This document shows, piece after piece, positions 8,801 through 16,117 of a stretch of DNA of 20,813 nucleotides (the first letter of the stretch is position 1; every line of letters begins with the position of its first letter). This DNA comes from Acidobacteriaceae bacterium. GTDB lineage: Bacteria > Acidobacteriota > Terriglobia > Terriglobales > Acidobacteriaceae. Where the stretch lies: positions 10,081-30,893 of the forward strand of contig PLSH01000430.1 of assembly GCA_003165095.1 (NCBI GenBank), given 5' to 3'. The position numbers and the translations under genes are program-made. The notes under the pieces are model-generated. The model ran no database searches and had not been told where the DNA came from. It worked only from the letters and a program-made list of their open reading frames with translations.

Positions 8801-9013
8801 CTGCGCGCCCGGGATCAGCGCTCCGCTTGGATCGGTAATGTGCCCGTGCAAGGCGCCCACGACGGCCGCATGCGCCGATGCGCCCCCGGCTGCCTGTGCC
8901 GGCGCCGCGGCCTGAGCGGGCGCGGAACTCTGGGCCTGCGCGACAAGACCTGAGGCAAAACCAAGGACCACGGCAGGTACAAAAAGTATGAAGCAGCTTA
9001 ATCGTGAATACAC
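5873..9013 (-). CDS. Large TonB-dependent receptor with carboxypeptidase-regulatory-like domain and Gly/Pro-rich loop
   Basis: 1046-aa outer-membrane protein. The start is a GTG at 9013 with GAGGGG 4 nt upstream; the nearby ATG is in another frame. Residues 1-27 are a signal peptide (cleavage near VAQA), followed by an Ala/Gln/Pro-rich spacer to about 50. A carboxypeptidase-regulatory-like fold covers about 53-135 ([35 protein letters not shown]). A TonB-box-like QEVVVTDEG precedes the plug ([30 protein letters not shown] region). A barrel follows, ending in the typical aromatic FQF. Residues about 931-970 are an almost pure Gly/Pro/Arg/Phe segment between two late barrel strands. It lies 40 bp after the DUF5666-like gene, so the two are probably co-transcribed. 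The substrate is unknown. Confidence 0.9.
   Translation of the reverse strand: [1046 protein letters not shown]
6105..6222 (-). repeat. Low-complexity tract coding the Gly-rich loop
   Basis: About 118 bp made mostly of GGN/CCN triplets (GGC, GGT, GGA and a few CCG/CCA in the coding sense). Codon choice is mixed rather than a pure triplet repeat, which argues against recent slippage, but the tract remains prone to length change and assembly error. Confidence 0.75.
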
Positions 9014-9053
9014 GTTTCCCCTCGCATCTCTGCAATGAATGACCTGTGTGGGC

Positions 9054-10199
9054 CTACTGAGCTTCTTCGGGCGCGCTTGAGTTCATGCTCCAATTCGAGA
9101 GCAGGTTCTGGCTGGCTGGAGCCTCAAGGAGCGCTTCAACGCCGGCCAGCAAGGTTATCGCTGTCACATCCGATGCGCCCTGGGTTGAAACCAGCATCAC
9201 GGCTTCGCCCTTCTTGAGATCGGAAAGTTGAATCGCCGGTGCGCGGCTCAACACCTGCTGCATATCCGCGGCGCCGCTGCCGCCGCCGCGCTGCATCGGA
9301 GCTCCGCCGGTCGCTGCTCCGCCGCCTTGCGCGCGTGCACCGTCATTTCCTCCCGCCGCAATCCCTTTCAGCCGCGCCGCCAGCATTTCCGCCATGCGGT
9401 CTGGTAACTGGCGCATCTGCGCCTCAGAAGAAATGTGCACTGTAACCGGTTTCTTGGTGGTCAGGTCCTTCACTACCAGCGTGGAATTTGCCGGGTCGAG
9501 CGACACGACGGTTCCCGAGATATTGCGGAAGCCGCCTGAAACCAGTTCATCCGCGGTAATTTCGGTTCCATCCGCGTTTTTTTCACCGCGGGCCCGCAAC
9601 TGGTCGCCGGCCTGGATGGCGCTGATGGGCGCGGTTTGAGCCTCTTCAAATCGCACCGAACCCGGCGCGTAACGCTTCAATACGGTCGACGCTGTGGTGT
9701 GAACGGTAATTATTCTGGCCGCGGCTCCTGCCCCGCTGGCTAGCTGAATGACGCCGCGCGCCTGATCAACGCTCTTGACCAGGCCGCCTACGCCGTGCTG
9801 CCACGCCTCGGTTTCCTGTTGCTGTTTTCTGGCCAGGTCTTCCTGCTTAATGGCCACGATTCGCAATGCCTGCGGAGTGGCGCCCGTAGCGTCTGGATCA
9901 AGGTTTACCAGGACGTGATCTCCGACGGCCAGATCGCTGAACAGCATTGCCACCGCGGTGCTGAGATTCGTTTGTCCCGGCGCGATGCGCTTCACAGCGG
10001 CGGTTGATGGAACCTCGACCTGCTGTACGTCTCCCTGCGCCGGTTTCACCGTCAGTACGTCGCCGTTGATGCCGGTGATGGTTCCCAGAAAGTGCGATGG
10101 CGCCTGTGCGCCGGTTGGCGGCGCGGCCATCAGAAGTGCCGTCAAGAGCCCAATCGACAGCATCAAAACCGGAATGCCAGCTTTCCTCGTTCTCTTCAT
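9054..10199 (-). CDS. Secreted protein with three DUF5666-like repeats
   Basis: 381 aa from the ATG at 10199 (GGAG 10 nt upstream; a GTG five codons earlier overlaps that ribosome binding site). Residues 1-33 are a signal peptide with cleavage after GAQA, so the protein is exported and has no other membrane segment. I see three internal repeats. Each starts with a GT(I/V)-type strand pair (FLGTITGINGDVLTVK at 37; VGGLVKSVDQARGVIQLAS at 137; ISGTVVSLDPANSTLVVKD at 227) and continues to a (S)DL..GD/GE.V.V strand. This matches the small beta-barrel DUF5666 type. The third copy is split by a Gly-rich insert (about 282-312, GGGAATGGAPMQRGGGSG). The role is unknown. It is the first gene of a probable operon with the 1046-aa receptor, so a periplasmic accessory of that receptor is plausible but unproven. 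Confidence 0.8.
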   Translation of the reverse strand: MKRTRKAGIPVLMLSIGLLTALLMAAPPTGAQAPSHFLGTITGINGDVLTVKPAQGDVQQVEVPSTAAVKRIAPGQTNLSTAVAMLFSDLAVGDHVLVNLDPDATGATPQALRIVAIKQEDLARKQQQETEAWQHGVGGLVKSVDQARGVIQLASGAGAAARIITVHTTASTVLKRYAPGSVRFEEAQTAPISAIQAGDQLRARGEKNADGTEITADELVSGGFRNISGTVVSLDPANSTLVVKDLTTKKPVTVHISSEAQMRQLPDRMAEMLAARLKGIAAGGNDGARAQGGGAATGGAPMQRGGGSGAADMQQVLSRAPAIQLSDLKKGEAVMLVSTQGASDVTAITLLAGVEALLEAPASQNLLSNWSMNSSAPEEAQ

Positions 10200-10753
10200 G
10201 CGCCTTTTCTCCACGGTGCAGACTGTGCCCGTGTCTTGGTTGGGAATCTCATCACTACTCCGGTAGACGAAGCAGTGCGGGAAAAGGTTGAAACAATGGC
10301 TCTATCGGGAATCGCTGCTGAAACACGCGCTGCACGGGCGCGGATAAGTCTATTGGCTGCAATCGAATACAGATTCCGATTTAGGAAGAAAGCTCTTCTC
10401 GCATTTCGGTATTGAAGCGTGCCGGTACTGGTTGGATCACCTCGACGAGAGCGGTTTTTTTCCTCCGGCTGTCTTGTGGCTGAAAAATGCGGTAATCGCC
10501 CGTTGGAACACAATCAAGGCGCGAGCTCGGCAGTTTCAAGAAACGTATAACGGCCCGACGGCGAGGGAACCACATGCGTCAGGCGTTTGTTGTGCACCAC
10601 GACTGTGACTGCGTCTCTCAACGGGGCGTGACACCCGGCTGCCAGCGAAGCGCGAAACAGGCGCTAAAAGGGTAGACCAAAGCGGAAAGAGCGCGTCTCG
10701 GCCGATTTCTCCGCGGCGTCTGGCGGAACGAGTAGAAAAGCGCAGGCGCCCAA
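10200..10753. other. Intergenic region with no confident gene
   Basis: 554 bp between the DUF5666-like gene (start 10199) and the end of anmK. Short frames exist on both strands but none has a recognisable family or a good ribosome binding site. A minus-strand stretch at about 10529-10675 has coding-like composition (see findings). The promoter of the DUF5666-like unit should lie here, but I cannot point to a convincing -35/-10 pair. I see no T-tailed terminator after anmK. Confidence 0.5.
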
Positions 10754-11923
10754 CTATGCATAACTGACCTGCCCGAGAATCGCAGGCTGTTTGGCGCCTG
10801 TGGCCGCCGGCAAATTACCGGGCAAACGATGCCAGGTGTGCCAGGCCAGCAGCGCGAATGCCGCCGCTTCCTTGGCCTCGGCGGGCAATCCAAATTCCTC
10901 GCTCGCGGCCAGTTCGCAGCCAAGCGGCTCCAACCGCAGTTTCAACATGGCCATCAGCGTCAAGTTGCGCGCGCCGCCTCCGGAGACGATGTAGTCAACC
11001 CCGCGTACCCTCATCGCCGGCTGCACAAATCGCGCATAGCTGCGCGCAATCGTCTCCGCGGTCAGCGCTGTGGCCGTGGCCAAAGCATCTTCACCCTTCG
11101 CGCTGATTGCGTGGCAAGCCTTGAGGAAATCCGCGGCAAACGCTCTTCCGAACTGCTCGCGGCCGGCAGTGCGTGGCGGCTTCAGCTTGAAATACGGATG
11201 GCGCAAGGCCGCAGCCAGCACCGGCTGCAGCACTGCACCCTGCGAAGCCAGGGCGCCGTTTCTGTCGAAGGCCTTGCCGAACAACTCTTCCGCGAGCCAA
11301 TCGACGACCATGTTCCCGGGGCCGGTGTCGAACGCAATCACGGCATCGGCATACGCAGCCGCGGGAATGGCCGTGAGATTGGCGATGCCTCCAATGTTTT
11401 GCAGCACCCGCCCGCGCCTCGCATCGGCAAACAGCACATAATCGAGCAGCGGCACCAGCGGCGCGCCTTGTCCTCCGGCCAGCAAATCCGCCGGGCGAAA
11501 GTTCGAAACCACGGGAACGCGCAGCCTTGACGCAATTACCTGTGCCTCGCCTGCCTGCCAGGTGCAGGCAAATCTCCTACCCGCGAACGCTTCAGCCTCA
11601 GGCTGGTGATAGAGCGTCTGCCCGTGACACCCAACCAGGTCGAGCTTGACTTTGTGCCGCGCAAGCATGGCTTCAACGGCCTCAGCGTACGCGATGCCCA
11701 GCCGCCAATTCAACCTCGCCAGCTCCGCCGTTGAGGTCGAGGCCGCGTTCATCGCCGCCAGAACTGCGCGCCGCAGCGGAGCAGGGAATTTGAAGCCTTC
11801 ATGCGCGACCAGGCGCAACTGCGGGTGCAGTTTGCCCGGCGTAATCCGCACCACGGCTACATCGATTCCATCGGCCGAGGTGCCGCTCATGATGCCTGCC
11901 ACGGTCATCGCCTTCACGCTCAT
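10754..11923 (-). CDS. anmK: Anhydro-N-acetylmuramic acid kinase
   Basis: 389-aa cytoplasmic kinase that opens the 1,6-anhydro ring of anhydroMurNAc and phosphorylates it to MurNAc-6-phosphate in peptidoglycan recycling. The family signature GIMSGTSADGID lies at 10-21 (ATP phosphate loop). HGQTLYHQP is at 100-108. AFDTGPGN at 197-204 carries the likely catalytic Asp199, equivalent to Asp182 of the E. coli enzyme. A sugar-kinase glycine motif VSGGGARN occurs in the C-terminal half. The length is normal for the family (about 370-390). The ATG overlaps the nagZ stop as ATGA, with GGAG 5 nt upstream, so translation is probably coupled to nagZ, the gene that makes its substrate. The product would next go to MurQ, which is not in the window. 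Confidence 0.96.
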   Translation of the reverse strand: MSVKAMTVAGIMSGTSADGIDVAVVRITPGKLHPQLRLVAHEGFKFPAPLRRAVLAAMNAASTSTAELARLNWRLGIAYAEAVEAMLARHKVKLDLVGCHGQTLYHQPEAEAFAGRRFACTWQAGEAQVIASRLRVPVVSNFRPADLLAGGQGAPLVPLLDYVLFADARRGRVLQNIGGIANLTAIPAAAYADAVIAFDTGPGNMVVDWLAEELFGKAFDRNGALASQGAVLQPVLAAALRHPYFKLKPPRTAGREQFGRAFAADFLKACHAISAKGEDALATATALTAETIARSYARFVQPAMRVRGVDYIVSGGGARNLTLMAMLKLRLEPLGCELAASEEFGLPAEAKEAAAFALLAWHTWHRLPGNLPAATGAKQPAILGQVSYA

Positions 11924-13056
11924 GATGTCTCCGCGGGCGCCGCTGCCCTGGGGCTGATCGTGTATGTCCCACTGGCCGCGACCCGCTCACGGAATCGGAA
12001 CATCCGATCCCGGAGCGCGTCAAGCTGCTTTGTGGACAAGGGGCGCGACACTTGATTTGGATACAGGCGTGCGCGCTTTCGCGATGCTTCACGCGCCCGG
12101 GCGAGGAGCAGCTTGCGAAAGGCCACGGAACGCTCAGCTTCGACAATCAGCGCCTCATAACTGCGCAGGATCAGTTCCGCGCTATGACAGATTTCAAGCA
12201 GATCGCTGCCGGCGCGAACGGCCGCAATCGCAGCTTCATCCACGGGGAGAAACTTGAGGATGCCGCCCATCTCCAAATCGTCGGAAAGGATGATGCCGCG
12301 ATAACCGATGCGCTTGCGCAGCACACTCGTGATCCAAAATTTCGAGGCGCTGGCGGGGCGATTTTTGCCGGGCGTGGAGGGATACGCAGCATGATTCATC
12401 ATGATCATCGGCATGGCGGCGTGCAACTCACGATACGGAACCAGGTCCCGCTCCCATATTTGGCGCCAGGTGCGCCCGATCTCAGGAGTCACAAAATGGG
12501 TATCGCTGACCGCGCCGCCAAGTCCCGGGAAGTGCTTTCCGCATCCTACGACTCCGTGCGCCGCCAGGCCACGCAGAAAGGCTTGCGCGAACTCGGTAAC
12601 CTCAGCGGCATTCGTTCCCGGAGGCCGGGAGCCCAATATTTCGCCTGCTTCGGGCAAGGCCAGATCCACGACCGGCGCCAAAGTGGTGTTGAACCCAAAG
12701 GCCTTCACGGCCCGGGCAATCAACTCGCCGAATTCGACGGCCAGCGCAGGCTTGCGCATTTTTCGCGTGGCCGATCCGACAGCCTGTGCGGAAGGTAGCG
12801 CGGCCAGCGCGTCGCGCAGTCGGTTCACGGTACCGCCCTCAACATCCACGCAACGGACGCTGTGACTCGCTCCAAGGCCGGTGGCTTCATCGAGCAGAGC
12901 GCGGGTCTGCGAGGCATCCACAATGTTGCGCTTGAAGAGAATCACTCCGCCGGGACGGACCAATCTGAGCCACTCGCGTTCGAGGCCTGTCAGCTCGGTG
13001 CCGCCAAGGCCGACCACCAGCAGACTGCCCACTGCCTGGCGCAAATTCGCTGTCAT
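11920..13056 (-). CDS. nagZ: Beta-N-acetylhexosaminidase (glycoside hydrolase family 3)
   Basis: 378-aa single-domain GH3 enzyme that removes GlcNAc from GlcNAc-anhydroMurNAc (with or without peptide). There is no signal peptide, which fits the cytoplasmic NagZ of murein recycling. CGKHFPGLG lies at 172-180, and the catalytic dyad of the family (Asp-X-His) is present as D185-T-H187. The nucleophile motif SDDLEM is at 258-263. In most NagZ proteins the first motif reads KHFPGHG; here the second His is Leu179. The start ATG at 13056 has AAAGG about 7 nt upstream and lies 22 nt after mutS, and the stop overlaps anmK. The C-terminal part (about 290-378) is basic and helical. Confidence 0.95.
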   Translation of the reverse strand: MTANLRQAVGSLLVVGLGGTELTGLEREWLRLVRPGGVILFKRNIVDASQTRALLDEATGLGASHSVRCVDVEGGTVNRLRDALAALPSAQAVGSATRKMRKPALAVEFGELIARAVKAFGFNTTLAPVVDLALPEAGEILGSRPPGTNAAEVTEFAQAFLRGLAAHGVVGCGKHFPGLGGAVSDTHFVTPEIGRTWRQIWERDLVPYRELHAAMPMIMMNHAAYPSTPGKNRPASASKFWITSVLRKRIGYRGIILSDDLEMGGILKFLPVDEAAIAAVRAGSDLLEICHSAELILRSYEALIVEAERSVAFRKLLLARAREASRKRARLYPNQVSRPLSTKQLDALRDRMFRFRERVAASGTYTISPRAAAPAETS

Positions 13057-13078
13057 CTCTTCACCTTTAATTCGCGTT

Positions 13079-15832
13079 TCATCCTTGATCCTTGTCCTTC
13101 AGTTCCTGTTGCAGCTCTTCGAGCAAATTCAGCGCCTGGAGCGGTGTGAGCGAGTTCACATCCGTGGCTTCAATCCTGTCCACAATCCTCTGCGACAACG
13201 GCGTGAAGATGGTCAACTGCATGGGCTCTGCGGCGGTTTCAGCTTGCACGCTCTGCCGCTCCTGCCTTTCATGCTGCTTGAGCACGCGCTTGGCCCGCTC
13301 AATTACGGCGGTCGGGAGTCCGGCCAGCCGCGCCACTTCAATTCCATAACTCTTGCTTGCAGCCCCAGGCTCAATGTTATGCAAAAAGACGATTCCATCC
13401 GCCGCCTCTTTCACGCCGACGCGCAGATTCCGTACCCGTGGCAGCTTCTCCGCCAGCATGGTCAGCTCGTGATAATGGGTGGCGAACAGGGTTCGCGCGC
13501 CCGTCTCCGCGTGCAGAAACTCGACCGTGGCCCAGGCCAGGCTAAGGCCGTCGAAGGTCGCTGTGCCGCGCCCCATCTCGTCGAGCAGAATCAGCGACCG
13601 CCTGGTTGCCGAATTTAAAATCGTGGCTGTCTCCGTCATCTCCACCATGAAGGTCGAACGCCCGCGAGCCACGTTATCGCTGGCGCCAATGCGCGTATAA
13701 ATCCTGTCGACGAGCCCCAGGCGCAGGCTCTCCGCGGGCACAAAGCTGCCCATCTGCGCCATCAGCACCATCATTGCGGCCTGGCGCAGATAAGTGCTCT
13801 TGCCGCCCATATTCGGTCCGGTAATCAGCAGCAGGCTGGGACCGTCATCGGTGGCGCTCAAATACACGTCGTTGGCAATGAAGCGGCCTTCGCGTGTCTC
13901 CTCCATCCATTGCTCGATGACTGGATGGCGTGCGGCAACGGCCTCCAGGACCGGCTCTTCGTCGAGATGCGGCCTAGCATACCGCCGTCCCGCTGCCAGG
14001 TGCGCGAAGCAGGCCAGCAAATCGGCCTCCGCCACGGCGGCCGAACTTCTGCGGATACGGCCGGCGCTTCCCAGTACGGTTTTTCTGAGCTCCGCGAAGA
14101 TGCGTTTCTCAATCTCGATGCACCGGTCGTGCGCGGTGAGAATCTTGCGCTCATACTCTTTCAGTTCCGGGGTTGTAAACCTCTCCGCATTTACCAGGGT
14201 CTGTTTGCGCTCATAATCGGCCGGAGCAAGCGCCTGGTTGGCTTTCGTAATCTCGATGTAATACCCGAACACCGAGTTATACCGCACCTTCAGCGAGCCG
14301 ATGCCCGTTCTCTGGCGTTCCCGCTCCTCGATGGCCGCGATCGCCTGGCGCCCGGTGGTCGAAACCGCGCGCAGATCGTCCAGCTCCCCATCGATACCCT
14401 GAGCGATCGCGCCGCCATCAACCAGGGTCAACGGGGGCTCGGCCACCAGGGTGCGCGCGATCCTCGCGGTCACGTCGTCGAGCGTGTCAAGATGCGCAGC
14501 TATCGCGCTCCATTGCGGCGCGGCCATGGCATCCAGCGCCGCCTTCAACCCCGGCAGCCGGGCCAGGCTGGCCGCCATTGCACGCAGATCGCGCGGGCCG
14601 GCCGAATCCAGGCTGAGGCGAGCCAGCAAGCGCTCCAAATCAAGAATCCCGGAGAATGCCCTGCGAATCTCCTCGCGCCGCAGCAGGTCTGCGTGCGCTT
14701 CGCCCACGGCTTCGTAGCGCGACTCAATGGCGGCAGCATCGTTTAGAGGGCGCAGAATCGTGGCTCTCAACAGCCGCTTGCCCATCGGCGTCAGGCATGC
14801 GTCGAGCGTCCTGAACAGGGTTACGCGGTCGTCCTGCCCAGCAAACAACGGCTCGACCAGTTCAAGATTCCGCACCGTCACCTGGTCAAGTTCGAGCGCT
14901 CCGGAATGCTCTTCGAAGCGGAGCGAATCTACGTGCAGCGCTTCGTTCTTCTGCGTGGTGCGGACGTAATGAAGCACGGCACCGGCGGCAATCGCCGCCG
15001 CGTCATGGCCGTCAAGCCCAAACCCTTCGAGGGAGTGAACGTTCAATTGCCGGGAGACAAGGGGCACGGCAAAGTCACGCGTCCAGACCCAGTCTTCCAC
15101 ACGCGTGCGCGCTGGAATGCGCTCGAACGCGGCGGGCAACTCCGCGCTTGCCGCTACCAGAATTTCGCTCGGGGCAGCCATCAAAATGGCATCCAGCGCC
15201 AACTGGCGCGCGTTCTTGCCGGAGAACTCCGAGGTGCGGAATTCTCCGGTGGAGAGATCGAGCAGCGCTACGGCGCAGACAGGCTCTTTTGCCGGCTTTG
15301 CCTCGTACAACGCGGCCAGAAAATTGTTCTGTTCCTGGCCCAAGCCCGCATCCATCGCGGTTCCAGGGGTGAGAACCCGAGTGACCTCGCGCCGGACGAT
15401 CTTTTTAGTGAGCTTCGGATCCTCCATCTGGTCGCAGAGTGCAATCCGGTACCCCTTGCGCAGGAGCCGCGCCAGGTACCCCTCGACGGCGTGATAGGGA
15501 ACGCCGCACATGGGAATCTGCTTTTCTCTATCCCGGGCGGTCAGCGTGAGTTGCAACTCCCGGCTAGCCACCGCGGCATCGTCGTAGAACAGCTCGTAGA
15601 AGTCTCCCATCCTGAAGAACAGCAGCGCATCGGGATTCTCGCGCTTGGCCGAGGTCCACTGGCGCATGAACGGGGTGAGCTCGTTATGACCCTTGTCGGC
15701 GGAGTGCGCGATTGTCGTGAATTCGGATGCACTCTTATCCGCCGGCGGGGATGAGAGCACCAGTTCATCGGGAGTGGGCTTGTCCGAAGAGAGAAGCAGC
15801 GGAGCCGGGGACTGGGAGTCTGCTTTGATCAC
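13079..15832 (-). CDS. mutS: DNA mismatch repair protein MutS
   Basis: 917-aa mismatch sensor and ATPase. The mismatch-binding motif GDFYELF gives F78-Y-E80. The clamp/lever core fills the middle. The ABC-type ATPase has a Walker A GPNMGGKST (672-680), a signature-like RGRSTFMVEM, and a Walker B LILLDEMGRG with D751/E752, followed by the THYHEL switch. The start is a GTG at 15832 with only a weak AAGG nearby. The 50 or so residues before ELTPFMRQW are Ser/Pro-rich and make the Phe-X-Glu motif about 40 residues later than usual. No better internal start exists, because the next Met (56) lies inside domain I. The C-terminus is the short helical region typical of MutS1 (ELQQELKDKDQG). It is the first gene of the mutS-nagZ-anmK unit and is divergent from the heme operon. 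Confidence 0.97.
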   Translation of the reverse strand: MIKADSQSPAPLLLSSDKPTPDELVLSSPPADKSASEFTTIAHSADKGHNELTPFMRQWTSAKRENPDALLFFRMGDFYELFYDDAAVASRELQLTLTARDREKQIPMCGVPYHAVEGYLARLLRKGYRIALCDQMEDPKLTKKIVRREVTRVLTPGTAMDAGLGQEQNNFLAALYEAKPAKEPVCAVALLDLSTGEFRTSEFSGKNARQLALDAILMAAPSEILVAASAELPAAFERIPARTRVEDWVWTRDFAVPLVSRQLNVHSLEGFGLDGHDAAAIAAGAVLHYVRTTQKNEALHVDSLRFEEHSGALELDQVTVRNLELVEPLFAGQDDRVTLFRTLDACLTPMGKRLLRATILRPLNDAAAIESRYEAVGEAHADLLRREEIRRAFSGILDLERLLARLSLDSAGPRDLRAMAASLARLPGLKAALDAMAAPQWSAIAAHLDTLDDVTARIARTLVAEPPLTLVDGGAIAQGIDGELDDLRAVSTTGRQAIAAIEERERQRTGIGSLKVRYNSVFGYYIEITKANQALAPADYERKQTLVNAERFTTPELKEYERKILTAHDRCIEIEKRIFAELRKTVLGSAGRIRRSSAAVAEADLLACFAHLAAGRRYARPHLDEEPVLEAVAARHPVIEQWMEETREGRFIANDVYLSATDDGPSLLLITGPNMGGKSTYLRQAAMMVLMAQMGSFVPAESLRLGLVDRIYTRIGASDNVARGRSTFMVEMTETATILNSATRRSLILLDEMGRGTATFDGLSLAWATVEFLHAETGARTLFATHYHELTMLAEKLPRVRNLRVGVKEAADGIVFLHNIEPGAASKSYGIEVARLAGLPTAVIERAKRVLKQHERQERQSVQAETAAEPMQLTIFTPLSQRIVDRIEATDVNSLTPLQALNLLEELQQELKDKDQG

Positions 15833-16117
15833 GTTGCCTTCAAGAGTACCGTGACGGGATGGTAAAGGGGTAGCCCGGCTGGGCTTGCGCGAGCCAAGTC
15901 GACGGAGAACGAGACGCGGTAAGAGCGGCGGAGGCCGATCGGGGGGGGCGGGCGATCGAAAGAGAAAAGTTCAAACGAGGACTTCGGCACACGATTTACT
16001 CTGGAACTACCAACGTGGCGACGCCGTTTCAGGTGAGCCGGAAGCCGCGTGCGCAAGCCTAGTTGGTGATTTGCATCACAGTATACTGATCCCTAAGGCC
16101 TTAAGGTTTAGATCGAG
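15833..16117. other. Divergent intergenic region (mutS / heme operon)
   Basis: 285 bp that must hold the promoters of both the minus-strand mutS unit and the plus-strand heme operon. It contains a run of eight G within an imperfect CGATCG repeat (about 15936-15959) and, near the heme side, the dyad and TATACT element described separately. I find no consensus promoter for mutS; a weak TTGGCT with a poor -10 is the best candidate. Confidence 0.5.
16063..16087 (+). promoter_or_regulatory. Putative Crp/Fnr-like operator and -10 element of the heme operon
   Basis: GTGAT-TTGC-ATCAC (16066-16079) is a perfect 5-bp dyad with 4-nt spacing. Its core TGAT-N4-ATCA equals the inner part of the Fnr consensus TTGAT-N4-ATCAA. 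TATACT at 16082-16087 is a good -10, 30 nt before the first start codon. The -35 is poor (TTGGTG at 16063 is only 13 nt away), as expected if an activator or alternative factor is needed. Site identity is inference. Confidence 0.45.

Noticed and set aside
10236..10415. Plus-strand frame ending at 10415, with a helical-looking Ala/Arg-rich product
   Set aside because: No good start or ribosome binding site and no recognised homologue; overlaps the expected promoter region of the minus-strand unit.
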